From Pratylenchus scribneri (lineage: Eukaryota; Nematoda; Chromadorea; Rhabditida; Pratylenchidae), in the NCBI GenBank assembly GCA_030063045.1, contig JAQSEB010000023.1:5642001-5706000 (forward strand): 64,000 nucleotides of DNA, given 5' to 3'. A model generated the notes under the pieces. That model was given only the letters and a program-made list of their open reading frames with translations, did not search any database and had not been told where the DNA came from. The translations under genes and the position numbers were made by a program. Positions within the stretch are counted from its first letter, which is position 1; the number at the start of each line of letters is the position of its first letter. Below are positions 37,340 to 48,400 of this stretch, in pieces.

Positions 37340-38047
37340 TTATTTAAAATTATTCTGGAAATAATGTATGATTCTATTAATATTTTCACTTACAATAATA
37401 TTTTTGTCACCATATCTTCTTTCTAATATCTCCACAGCAATTTTATAATTTTCATTTGACAACATTAAATCTGAGATAGCATCCTTTGCTTCTCCTTTCA
37501 AACAACTCAACAAAAAATTCATTTTATCAACTTTGCTGAAGTTCTGCTTATCCACAGAACTCTCAAAACATTGCCAAAAGGAAATCCATTTGTGCGGATC
37601 TCCACTGAATTCTGGTAACTGCAATCTTGGCAATTGAACATTCAATTGCCTCACTTCAACCGGTTCCCGATTTCTTCCTGCATCATTTCCATTACTTGTA
37701 TTCAGAGCCTCATGCTCATCCGGTTCGAGTTCAAAAACATTATCAAGGACTTCTCGTCCTTTTTCAATCCATTCATAAAAATGCTTTCCATCAACAGAAT
37801 AATTATCATAATTTGCTTGTTCAATTGTTGCTCTTTCATCAGACAATCCTCCCAAAAATTTCAACCACAACTCATTTTTAGCTTCAAGCGTTTCGAGAAT
37901 ACTCTTCAATTTCTTTCCATGACCAATTACAATAGTTTTTTCCTCATCACTAATCTCTTCTTTCACCAAAATCAGTTCTGAAGCTGTAACATGTGCTCTC
38001 AGCCTCTTCAAGGCTGGAGCTATCATTGACTTGTATGGACCAGACAT
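37340..38047 (-). pseudogene. Truncated BEL/Pao-type gag (DUF1759) ORF
   Basis: A 235-codon ATG ORF. Residues of about 140-215 match the DUF1759/Pao gag pattern, with LPRLQLPEFSGDPHKWISFW, FLLSCLKGEAKDAISDL and AVEILERRYGD in order. In BEL/Pao LTR retrotransposons this region precedes the Cys/His knuckle, protease and reverse transcriptase. None of those is found downstream; the frame stops 20 residues after the conserved core. A perfect donor-like GTAAGTG lies at 37393-37387 just after GDKNII, but no phase-compatible acceptor was found. Most likely a relic of an inserted element; a co-opted host gene is possible. No integrase or polymerase is present in the window. Confidence 0.65.
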
Positions 38048-38980
38048 TTTTGAACAGTATCAGTTTCAACAAAATTCAAACAATTTTAATTTCAATTATT
38101 TCCGATTTTTCACTGGATTCACTTTAATAGAACAATTTTCCAATCTTTAATTTCAGTACAATGCTTTTTCAATTAAAACAATTTATTTATCCTTGATTTC
38201 AACAATAGAATCGACAAATTTAATTCCAATTATCAAGAGGACAATCTTCCTCAAACAATTTTACAAATTTCTTGTTCAACAACACAATCTCAAAGACGGA
38301 CAGTTTACTGTTCAATACTTAAATTTCCTTCAATTCGTTTTCTTTAACTTGATGTCAAACAATTTTCTTTCCGATGAGGACAAGATTAAACAAACTTCCT
38401 TCAAATTTTCCTTTTGAGTTTTGACAAATCCAATGATTTAACAAATGCTTTTCGGTGATAAGGAAAGTAACTGTACTTCCTTTCACTTTGTTTCCAATTC
38501 AAACAATTAAAAAATTTCCTTTTACTGATGACTGATGAGGACAAGCTTCTTACAAAGCTTCCTTCAAGTTTAACTGATGAGGACAATTTCTCACAAAATT
38601 TCCTTCAAATAAACTGATGAGGAAGAAGGGGATGTTTGTGCCATGGTATTTTGTTTGTAAGGCCGGTAACATGGATTGATTTATAGCTTAAGTTAAAGCC
38701 CTTTTCAAGAGCAATTAAATCAGCTAGCATTTATGGTTTTATGAAAAGTGCCTGACGACTTATGGCCAATTGAATGATTTGAAGGGTTAATGGTTGTAAT
38801 ACACTTTGCCGGGTAAGTTGCATGTGTTGAACATACAACTTGCCAAAGGGAAAGTGTAGAGTTATATTATAACATAAAGTAATAGATAAAAGGGAGGTTA
38901 GAGAGAAATGATAATGTTGATGTAAGAATTTAGAGAAAATGATATAAGTTAGAGAAAGAAGAATTTGACTAGCTCAGAAG
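38048..38980 (-). repeat. Leader/LTR-like region upstream of the gag relic
   Basis: The stretch upstream of the gag start on the minus strand. 38370-38630 carries about four spaced repeats that read CTGATGAGGACAA followed by ACAAA.TTCCTTCAA on the plus strand. The part at 38640-38970 would be where a 5' LTR sits, but no second LTR copy is in the window to prove it. Confidence 0.35.
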
Positions 38981-39009
38981 AACGCCCGAAGGGCGTTCGC
39001 CTGAGCTAG
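38969..39009. other. Strong GC-rich stem-loop
   Basis: 41-nt near-perfect hairpin: outer stem CTAGCTCAG / CTGAGCTAG, inner stem GAACGCCC / GGGCGTTC with a short GAA loop. It stands out sharply from its AT-rich surroundings at the far end of the gag-relic region. Confidence 0.7.
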
Positions 39010-39521
39010 TAACTTTTTTTAAGTTTAAACTTTAAAGGTAACTTTTTTTGTTTCAATTTTTCATAAATTAGCGAAACATGTTTGGATTTGGATTCTATTA
39101 TTAAAATAAGGGTAATACCGGTAGTTGACTTTAGATTTAGAGCCCATCTTTATTGAAACAAAATTTTTTTCCACTTTTTGCCTCAGATTGCATTTTTAGG
39201 GGTTTCCGAGGTCGGGGAATTCGAATCTAACATCCATTTTGTCATATCTTATAAGGAAATGCCGACTTTTACCAGGATAGTGCAAAAGGGGGAACAAGGG
39301 TATTTTTGAACGTGCTAGCGCGTTTCGCAAATTTATCAAAAAAGTGCATTTCGCAAATTTTATAATTTATCAAAAAAGTGCGTTTCCCGTTTCGTAAATT
39401 TTCCATTTATTTTTAAATTTATTATTTTGGCATTATGAATTTAAAATTAATAATCAAAATTACCTAAGAGAAAAAAGAAAACACCGAACCAAAACCTATT
39501 AAATTTTTAACTTCGTATTTA

Positions 39522-39898
39522 ATGTCTTCATCAATAAATATAAATACACTCGGCATCAAATTGGGCAATACAAATTGTCGACTTGCATGCGCAACCATCA
39601 CAGAATGGGGCAGTTTGCTTGTGAATTGTTTGAATGGAATTAATGGTTTAATTAGCCCTTTTAAAATTATTTTCATTTATGAATTTAGAGCAATTTGCGA
39701 CAAAAACATTGTTCACAGTGAAAGCAAATGCCGAATATACTGAAGGTTTTGAATATTGTTTGGTGAACAATAATGCCCATCCATCCAACATTGTTTTTGG
39801 TGATTCAGTCAATTCTTAAGAAAAATTTTCTAGGACTAATAAGTCAACCGAAGAGGAGACAAAGACCAGAATATATTTTATATTTCATTAAAAATTAA
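39522..39898 (+). CDS. HSP70-like N-terminal fragment
   Basis: Exons 39522-39645, 39689-39799 and 39834-39898 join in phase and end in TAA. The start MSSSININTLGIKLGNTNCR matches the first ATPase-site signature of HSP70 (G-I-D-L-G-T-T-N-C/S) with D to K and T to N changes. Further on HPSNIVFG..QPKR resembles the HSP70 NP.NTVFD.KRLIG region. Only about the first 80 residues of an ATPase domain are present and key catalytic residues are altered, so no chaperone activity is expected. The second exon ends in phase 1 and could instead splice to the SPRY exon at 39984. The gene is diverged or a fragment. Confidence 0.5.
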
Positions 39899-39983
39899 AA
39901 AAAGCACAAAATAGTGAAAATAAATTACCGGCTCTTATTTAGGTAAAAAGGGAATTCATTTAATTATATGGAAGTATTTTTAG

Positions 39984-40662
39984 GATGGAGAACTGTGCGT
40001 GCAATTTTGCCATCAACATACAATTTTCATGACAAAAATCCATCAATTGCTTCATATTTTGAAGTGAAAATTCTCAATACAGGGTCACTTTTATAACTTT
40101 CATAATTTTTAAATTAAGTTATTTAAAAAAATAAATTTAGAAGTTAAACTAAGTAGTCAAAAAATACAGAAAAAAAAACTAATTATTGTCCAATCTTTTA
40201 TTACAAATTAGCAATTAACAAAATCATGCTTTTTAGCCATAATAATGGCTGTGTCATTGGATTTTGTGATAAACAATTTCCATTGAAATCTGAAATGCTT
40301 GGAAATTTGAATAATTCAATTGGAATTCGGGGCAAAGGATTAATGCTAATTGAGGGAAAAACGACCAAATTGGGAAATGCTGATGAAGGTTTCAGTGCCG
40401 GGGATTTTGTTGGCATTGGCATTATCCACAAGCCAAATTATAAAATGGAATGTTTTGCGACATGGAATGGCAAATTACTGGGTAAAATAGTTGAAAAAAA
40501 ATTTAAATAATTCTAATTTCAGGAAAGATAGAATTGAAAACCGAATTTATCAGTACCAAACTTTTCCCTGCTGTCAGTTTGTTATCGAATGAGTTCTCAG
40601 TTGTTACCAATTTTGGGAAACATGACTGGCACTTCACGGAATTTGAACATCTCCTTGCTTAA
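39984..40662 (+). CDS. SPRY-domain protein (3 exons seen)
   Basis: Exons 39984-40083, 40237-40481, 40523-40662 join in phase. They encode one SPRY domain: GWRTVRAILPS at the start, YFEVKILNTG, VIGFCDKQFPLKSEMLG, GFSAGDFVGIGI, CFATWNGKLLGKI, LFPAVSLLS and a final VTNFGKHDWHF. SPRY domains are protein-protein interaction modules; plant-parasitic cyst nematodes have large secreted SPRY families, but no signal peptide is visible here. The first exon begins in phase 1, so an upstream coding exon is needed. The HSP70-like exon ending at 39799 supplies the right phase, giving a 239-residue in-frame product. Another N-terminus cannot be excluded. Confidence 0.75.
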
Positions 40663-42040
40663 AATGCGAGAATATTTGACAAACAAAAAAAAAAAAGAGA
40701 AAAATGAAGATGAGCCAAATATTTTTAATTCCCAATTCCTTGTTGTTTTATTAAATTTATACAATGTTATGGTTTATGGATGAACACCAAAACAAAATTC
40801 ATGCATATTTTTTATTCTCTTGAATTTTTCGATTTCGGATAAAAAAAAGCCCAAAAAATACATCTTTAATTTTGCTCTTTGCTGCTCATAATTTAAAAAT
40901 ATTAAATTTAATATTCAATATCGTTTAAATTGAATTATCGGATGAGAGTTCTATTAATTAAGTAATTAATTAAATTAAAAAATTCTAGTAATTTTTTTAA
41001 ATTTTTAAAGAAATTATTTATAACCCATTTTCGCTCTATGTCCCCAGCCATGGCTATTATTTCAGTCCTCCAAGAGAGGCTATTATTAGAAAGGGAGTTT
41101 TATTTCTCAGAAGTCAGAACAAAATATTTAATCCTAATTTAAAGGGTGGGTAATGGGGGCTTCTACTATGGCGATGGGGGCAATAATACGGTACTTTTAT
41201 CTTTGTCTCGGTCAATTTTGCCATGATTTGATATAGGAGAAGATTTTATTAAAAATTTTGGATAAAAAATTAAAAATTTTTAAATATTACTCTACTAGTG
41301 AAATTAAATTAAGTCTTTTAGTATTTAGCTATTTAAAAAGTGCTCGAGGCAATTTTCCCATTATTTTAATTTAAAAAATTAATCTTAATTGGGTCCATTT
41401 ATTTTGTCTGTCTTTTTCAGAAAATGCCTTAAGCGCCCTACTTAACCTTGGTCAGCGCATTCAATAGGCAATGAGAGTAGGGAATAAAACAAAGAGTATT
41501 TTGTTCATCATCATTCTAAAAAAGCACAAAATTTATTCCATTCACCTTCCAAGCGTTAATAAAATATTCAAATTTTAGCTTGAGGCAATTTCCCAACAAT
41601 CCACAATTCCATCTATAACAGTGACCTTAATATGTCAGTGTGGAATGTGGATATGGGGCATTGGTATGGTAAGCTCAATCCAACACTGACACAGGTGGAG
41701 GTGGACGACTTTTGCCTATTTATAAAATGAAAGGAGAAATCAACCCTCTACTCATTTTATAATTTCCCAATATTTGCAATTATTTTTTACTTTTTGCCTT
41801 TGCCTGTATAAAATTCAGTCAAAACTCAAAAAAGCAGGCTTTGAATTTACGAATTGCAACAACAAATTTATTTTCTTAATTTTTGTCAAAATTCTCGCTA
41901 ATTAATTTTATTTATTTTTTATAATCAACCCATTCCAATTTCGAATTTTCATTTTTCCATTAATTCAAAAATATTCCAGAGATATCGAATTTTCTCAAAG
42001 TTTAAAATTTCCATAAAATTTCTTCAAAATTTCTTCAAAA
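40663..42040. other. Intergenic, no gene seen
   Basis: Contains a dispersed repeat around 41030-41210 with GGCTATTATT and GGGGGCAATAATACGG ends (foldback type, cf. 17.1-17.5 kb). A block at 41630-41700 has an 11-bp inverted pair TGTCAGTGT / ACACTGACA. No ORF is supported. Confidence 0.45.
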
Positions 42041-42757
42041 ATGGATCAAAATAACAGTGGATTTATTCTTGAAGATGAGCTGAATGAATCCGATTTTACA
42101 TCGGTTTCATCGCTTGAAATGAATATGAAACAAATGGCCGATAAAATCCAAAAATTGGAGGTAAAAAAATTAAAATTATATTTTTTAAAATTGTAGGATA
42201 TTACCGAGAAAAATGCAAAGGGTTCGAACAATGGAGACCAATCGGGGATGATTTTCTGGCAAATGGGCGAGAAATTTGGCAAAATGGAATTAAAAATGGA
42301 TGGAATGAGCAAGGAAAATGCTGAATTAAAGGATGGAATGGCCAAAATGATGAAGGAATTGGAGGGATTGAAAGCAAAAAATGCAGAAAAAGACCGTGAA
42401 ATTGAAGGAATGAAGAAGGAAAATGCCGACGGAATGGCCAAAATGATGAAAGATTTTCAAGAATTAAAGGCAGAATTGGTGGTAAGGGACCAAGAAATGG
42501 AAGAAATGAAGAAAGCCATTGAAGGATTAAAAACGGCGAAAACAGAAGAGAATTGCACACTTGAGGAATTGAAGCAAGAAAATGGACGAAAATTGAGGGA
42601 AATGGCCGAATTAATAGCAAAAATTGGTGGGAAGAATGTGGAATTGGAGGGAAAAATTGCTGGATTAAAGGAAGAAGAAGAAAAAATGAAGGAAAAGATG
42701 CGCGAATTGCAAGGACAAATTGGAGAGGTAACATTTTTTAATTTGAAAAATAATTGA
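42041..42757 (+). CDS. Coiled-coil protein
   Basis: Exon 1 42041-42160 (MDQNNSGFILEDELNES..., acidic) and exon 2 42197-42727 or, read through, to the stop at 42757. Exon 2 is almost entirely heptad-repeat helix with recurring units such as GMAKMMKELEGLKAKNAEKD and EMEEMKK, rich in Glu/Lys/Met with no proline, so a long coiled coil is predicted. At 42728 a GTAACA could be a donor leading to unseen exons in or beyond the repeat DNA that follows; otherwise the protein is about 226 aa. No signal peptide. No family assigned. Confidence 0.7.
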
Positions 42758-43479
42758 AGAAAATATTTAAGTTTTTTTTTCTTTAATTAAAAATATTTTT
42801 GCTCAAATTTTAACATTTTAAAAATTTAATTTCTACTAATTTGAATTAAATGAATTCAATTTCATATTTTCTTCATTTCTATATTTTTTGGATGATAAAT
42901 TTTTGAAAAAAATTGATAAATTTTTCAAAAATTGTGCTGCTTATTCTTATGGAGAGATTTTTTGTAGGAAAAACTATCCTATTCAAAACAACATTTTTGA
43001 AAATTTTGCAAAATTCTCGTTAGCCAATTTGACTGAACAAATTGGGCGGGATTGAATGGGCCAATTATTAGGTTGTAGTAACATAATTATTGTCGCATTT
43101 TGTATATTTGTCTAAAAATCTAAGAAAATTATTAAGAAAAAAAATCTGCTTTTCTAATAAGTTATTGCCCTATCTGCTGATTACTATATCTTGGCCTTAT
43201 TGTTAGAATACCTAGCCCGAGTTCGAAAATTGTCAAGAAAAAAATCCGAAAGGTGAGTGGTTCAAAAATGGAAAAAACGGTTTTTCCGGTTTAAAACCGA
43301 TGTGAGTAGCGATGGATTTTTTGGTACCATGGTATAGCCCAATCCTTTCTGCATCTACTGCAAAAGAGCCCTTCAAAATTCATTCATTCTTTGATTTTTT
43401 ACAAATTTTTAATTAAAATGACTTAAATTTGCAAAAAGTTACTTTTTAAAATGAAAAAAAGGGAAATTTTCAATTTTCG

Positions 43480-45370
43480 GTCACTGGCATTCGCCTCATC
43501 ACTGCCATTCGCCTCATTCATTGGCATTCGCCTCATCATTGGCATTTGCCTCATTCATTGGCTCGCCTCAATCACTGGCATTCGCCTCATTCATTGGCAT
43601 TTGCCTCATTCATTGGCATTCGCCTCATTTATTGGCAATCGCCTCATTCATCGGCAATCGCCTCATTCAATGGCATTCGCCTCTTTCATTGGCATTCGCC
43701 TCATCACTGCCATTCGCCTCATCATTGGCATTCGCCTCATCATTGGCATTCGCCTCAACCAATTGCCCTTGAGCCATTCTCATTGGCTTCCAACTTGATC
43801 GTCAAGGCAAAGTTCCACACATTGGCAGTCAAACTTCAATCATTGATTCAAGCCTTAACTATTAGCATTTGAACCATACTCATTGGCCTCCAACCCAAAT
43901 TCATGGGCAATCGCGTCCATTAATGGAATTGAGTTTCCAAACGACTCAAGCTGTGCTTCTCCCCACACATTCATTCAACCCAAGACCATGGAGCCTCACA
44001 CAAGCATCCATGGCATTCACTTCGGCAAATCCGCCCAACACAAGAGCAAAGCTCTAAAAAATGGCATTCGAAAATGCTGTTCACATGGACAATCGCCAGC
44101 CTAATCATTGGCTGAGTCCGACATCGCCATGCAGTCAAACTCATTGGCACTCAATGGGAGTCAAGCCACAGCCACCTATCAATGATATCGAGTTCAAAAA
44201 TGCAACAGGCTTTTTCTCACTCAAACATTCATTGCATTCGCGTTCAACAAGGGGAACGATTCTGCAAACCTGCTATGATTCCCCACGCATTCATTCAACC
44301 ATGGGACAGAATGCCCAACTCATCGGCACCTATGCCAACTTCATGGACGATCGCCAGGCTAATCAATGGCGCCTTGCGCTTTATCCATTGAAGCATGGGC
44401 CGTATTGGTATCAATTGCCCAAGGCCGCAAAAATGACAACTGCCGATCAATGCAATCTTTGACGGATCAACCACATCACGAGGACAATGAACAAGGAACT
44501 TTATCTACAGAGCAGACTTTGGCACATCACACACAAAGCTGCCATACAGCCATGCACCATTCAAGGACCATGATCGAGGATCTTCATCTTCAGGCCATGA
44601 CACCGCGCATCAATAATTGGGCCGCCGGGAGTGTCGCGACTTTGCGCGATGATCCGGGAATTGCCGGATCAATAAAGAAGGAAGAAGAAAAAGATGATTG
44701 ATTTCCTTATCAGTCGCCTTCCCCTTTTCCTCCCATTTTGCCCCCCCCCCCCATTCCATTTTTGTCTTTTTAGCACAAAGTTCAACCACTCGCTAGAATA
44801 CATTCACATTCAAAGTTCATCCATTCTCATCATTCACATGAAAATTATCGCCTAATAATTCTCGCTCAACACATTCACATTAAACTTTTCTCCTTCAAAC
44901 GAGTTGTTTACTTCGCCATCGAATCAGCCCATTTTTTAGCCATTTCCATTCATTTGTTCATTTCTATTTAACCTAACCCCATTTTCACCTTAATTGCGTT
45001 CCTCCTCTCATTCCATCCAAACAGTTTGAATTTGTTGGGGTCCTTGGGGTCCTCTCCCCACCCAATTCCATTCGGCTCTCACCATCATTTGCCACACCAT
45101 CATCATCCATTCATTCCACTTTGGCATTATTCAAACATTGGCGAACTCTTCATCCATTCATCATCAAACATCGACAAATTCATCATCCATTCATTCATTC
45201 ACACAAAGGCAGACTCAACATTCATCCATTCATTCACACATTAGCAAACTTCAACATTCATCCATTCATTCAATCATTGGCAAACACATCATCATCCATT
45301 CATTCACACATTAGCAAACTCGACATTCATCCATCCATTCATTCACCCATTTCACTAACCAATTAACCCA
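43480..45370. repeat. Degenerate minisatellite-like block of lower AT content
   Basis: 43480-43770 is a tandem array of about 18-20 bp units built on GGCATTCGCCTCATTCATT. 43780-44700 has longer, strongly degenerate repeats sharing ACTCATTGGC, CATTCATTCAACC and CATGGACAATCGCCAG-type pieces. 45060-45360 repeats ATTCATCCATTCATTCACAC.TTAGCAAACT. Several frames are open through it (for example 44061-44462 and 44366-44701), but the products follow the DNA repeats, so I do not call genes. It may lie in an intron or between genes. Confidence 0.7.
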
Positions 45371-45425
45371 TTTTCGCTTTCACACATTTTTATTTTAATG
45401 AATAAAGACAAAAAACCCATTTAAG

Positions 45426-48400
45426 TCCAACCAAATCCCCCTCCCCATCATTTTGGGTTGAACCTGCCCAAAGCCCGTCCGGGCACTTTGTTTGCGGTAA
45501 AAGGGCCCGCAACAATTGTTAATGTCAAACTTGTTCAACTCATTGACGAGGAACACACATTGCAAGAAGAAATTGATGAATTAAAAAATGCCGTTTGCAT
45601 AATAAATTTTTTGATAATATCAACACCGGAATACCAAATGTGTCAGCAGAAAAAGTTATTTCAATCAATTATCGACAGGCGATGCATTGTACAACCGATG
45701 AATTAGAAACCACATTGGAAAGGTTATAAAAATTTGATCAGATGAAATATTTTATAGAATTCAATCTCATTTACTCGATCACCTTCCATTCATACCCAGC
45801 AATAATTCTAAAAACAAATTTTAACTAACATTTTTTATATGCAAACCGATTTGAAAAATTGGCCTTTCCCCGGGAAAAGTAAATATTTTATTCTGGCAAT
45901 TTTGCTAGTTTCTTGGCCACAAAGATAGTCGAAAATTGGATCATTCGATTCGACATGGTCGAATTAAAGGTGTAAACTATAAAATTTCATTTCATTTTCA
46001 GACAGGTGAGAATAGGGGTTAAGATTAGAGCTTGAGCTCGATTGAGGGATAAGAATCTAGCGGAAAATGTATCACTTGATACCGGTCTAAAATCGAAATT
46101 TAATATAGTAAGCTAATATGGCAGAATGGGCCTTTCTCGGATCTCTATGACACCTAAAAACCGAAATTCCTAAAATCGACCAGCCTAAAAGCCTGGAGTT
46201 TCCTGGGATAGGCCAATTTCCTAAAATCGGCTATCAGAATTCTGGAATTTTTATTGTATCAATTTTTTCATTATTATATAATTGAAAAAATATCATTTAT
46301 CATTAAAAATTTATTAAATAATAACAGATTCAAAAATCATTACAATTTAGAATTAATAAAATTCAAATAATTTAAATAAAAAATTATTTTCAAATATTCT
46401 ATGAAAATTTGTTATTCTGGGAATGTATCCAAGCCCAAAAACTTAAATTTTAAATTATAATATTAAGACAACGATTTCTTCTGCAATTATTTCATTATAA
46501 TGTAATTGAAATTCTTTTATCATCCGGTGACAAGGAATTGGAAAATATTTTAAAGTATAAAGAAGGAGCTCTTTATCGATTGAAAGAATTGATTGGCAAT
46601 GACAATTTAATTAAATTGTGGGATAAATATCGCGATAATATTCGAGACAGAAAATGTAAGCACTATATATATATAATATTTATATAAAATGAAATTTTTG
46701 AAAATTTTCTATCGATAAATTTGGGTCATATAAATTCAAAATTTGTTGAAATCTAACTTTTTTCCAATCAATTGATTAATAAAATATAAATTCTCCGGAT
46801 ATATATAATTGAAATGTATTTATTTCCTATTTTATTTTCGAAGCGATAATTCCAAAAAATTTTTAGCCGTCTTTTACATATTACAGAAACAAAAATTTAG
46901 AGGAATTAAAAGAAAAAAAAAACAATAATAATGCAGATTAATTTTTAATGATGTAATACAAAATAAGTTGAAGCTGTTCTACATAAAAATTAAATTTATT
47001 TATTCAATTTTTAATTTAATTCATTATTATAGTTTTTACTAATACTCTCAAACAAATACGGCAATCATTTGAAATGTTTATGACTACCAAAGATGAACAT
47101 ATTCGCCAATTGAATAGGACAAAGTTGAAAATATACATAAAAATGCGATGGCTTGATCATACTCTGCAAGGTAATCGAATTTTTGGCAGATTACTCTCGG
47201 CATGGCATAGAATGTTTCGTATTGCTTTGGACAAAATAATAGTCTACCCAAATAATGTGAACGCTATCGAAATTAAATGCACAATTAGGTCCGGATATAT
47301 TATTGAATTTGTGCAGAAATGGATGGGAAAAGCGAGAAATACAAATCAAATTGTTGATGAATATTACTCAGTACAAGATGCATATAAAAATATGATAGAA
47401 CATAGCTTGAAAGCGAATAAGATCCCAACGTTAATGGATGGATTTCAATTAGTTCATGTGCTAACCCTGCAAGAGTTAGCCAATCAGGATAAATTGAGCA
47501 ATACAAAAACATATATTGAAAATGAAAAAGAAATAAATTTTTGGCAATATTTTAATGGTATAATTTTTTCTTAATTTAATTTTTATCATGATATTATTAT
47601 TTTATTTTAATTATTTAAAAACAGAAATTTGGTGTAATTAAAATAAAAATCCGAAGCTACAAATCAAAATATAATCAGAACTCGGAATTTAAATATCATA
47701 ATAAAAATCAGAATTTACAAATTTGAATAAAACAGAACTAAATCATAATTTAACATATAAAAAAATTTACAAATAGGAATCAAATAAGATAAGAATAAAT
47801 CTGAATTAGAATTTATAAATCAGAATTTCACATTATTATAAATCAATTTTAAAAATAGACAAATAACTATTCTAATCATCTTAATGAATTTTTTATTTAT
47901 TGATTTTTTATAATCCAATGTATTTTCATTTTCAACCATTTAATTATGCTTATTAAATTAAAGATCTTCACAATCATCCAGACCAAATTGAACGAATTGG
48001 AGAATTATTAAATATTAATTCTTTAAAAAATTTATATGAACGATTGGGGATTAAGTTTTTGGCTGACCTATTCAATCAATTGGGTGAATTGCCAATGTCA
48101 ATAAATGATTTAAAAGCTGAGGAGGGTAATAAATTACAAAAGAATTTGTCTCCTAATGGAAGCCAGAATGAAGGTGAAACCTCAAAATCGGCTAAGAAGA
48201 AATTAAGAAAGAATAAATCAAAAATGACTAAAACTTCAAATGATGCGGAAGAGATTGGAATAAAAGAAAGTGAAAGTCTTAAGAAAAAAATTGAAATTTT
48301 ACAAGAAGTTTCATCAGAAATAATATTGGAGGGAAAAGGAAGCATAAAAGAAGTCAAAAGAACATCGTCGCCAAAAGAAAAAAGTTTGGAGAAAAAAGAA

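Noticed and set aside
38527..38625. CTGATGAGG repeats resembling a hammerhead ribozyme core
   Set aside because: No paired stem II followed by a GAAA core strand and no flanking stems I/III could be found; it is a repeat word only.
41630..41695. Possible microRNA-type hairpin
   Set aside because: Only about 11 bp pair (TGTCAGTGT / ACACTGACA) before the arms diverge; too short for a precursor call.
42046..42734. Minus-strand hydrophobic ORFs of 131 and 177 codons
   Set aside because: Shadows of the plus-strand coiled-coil exon; biased Glu/Lys codons read as Phe/Ser/Leu on the other strand.
44061..44701. Two plus-strand ORFs of 133 and 111 codons in lower-AT DNA
   Set aside because: They run through degenerate repeats, lack splice context and share repeated pieces; coding status cannot be supported.
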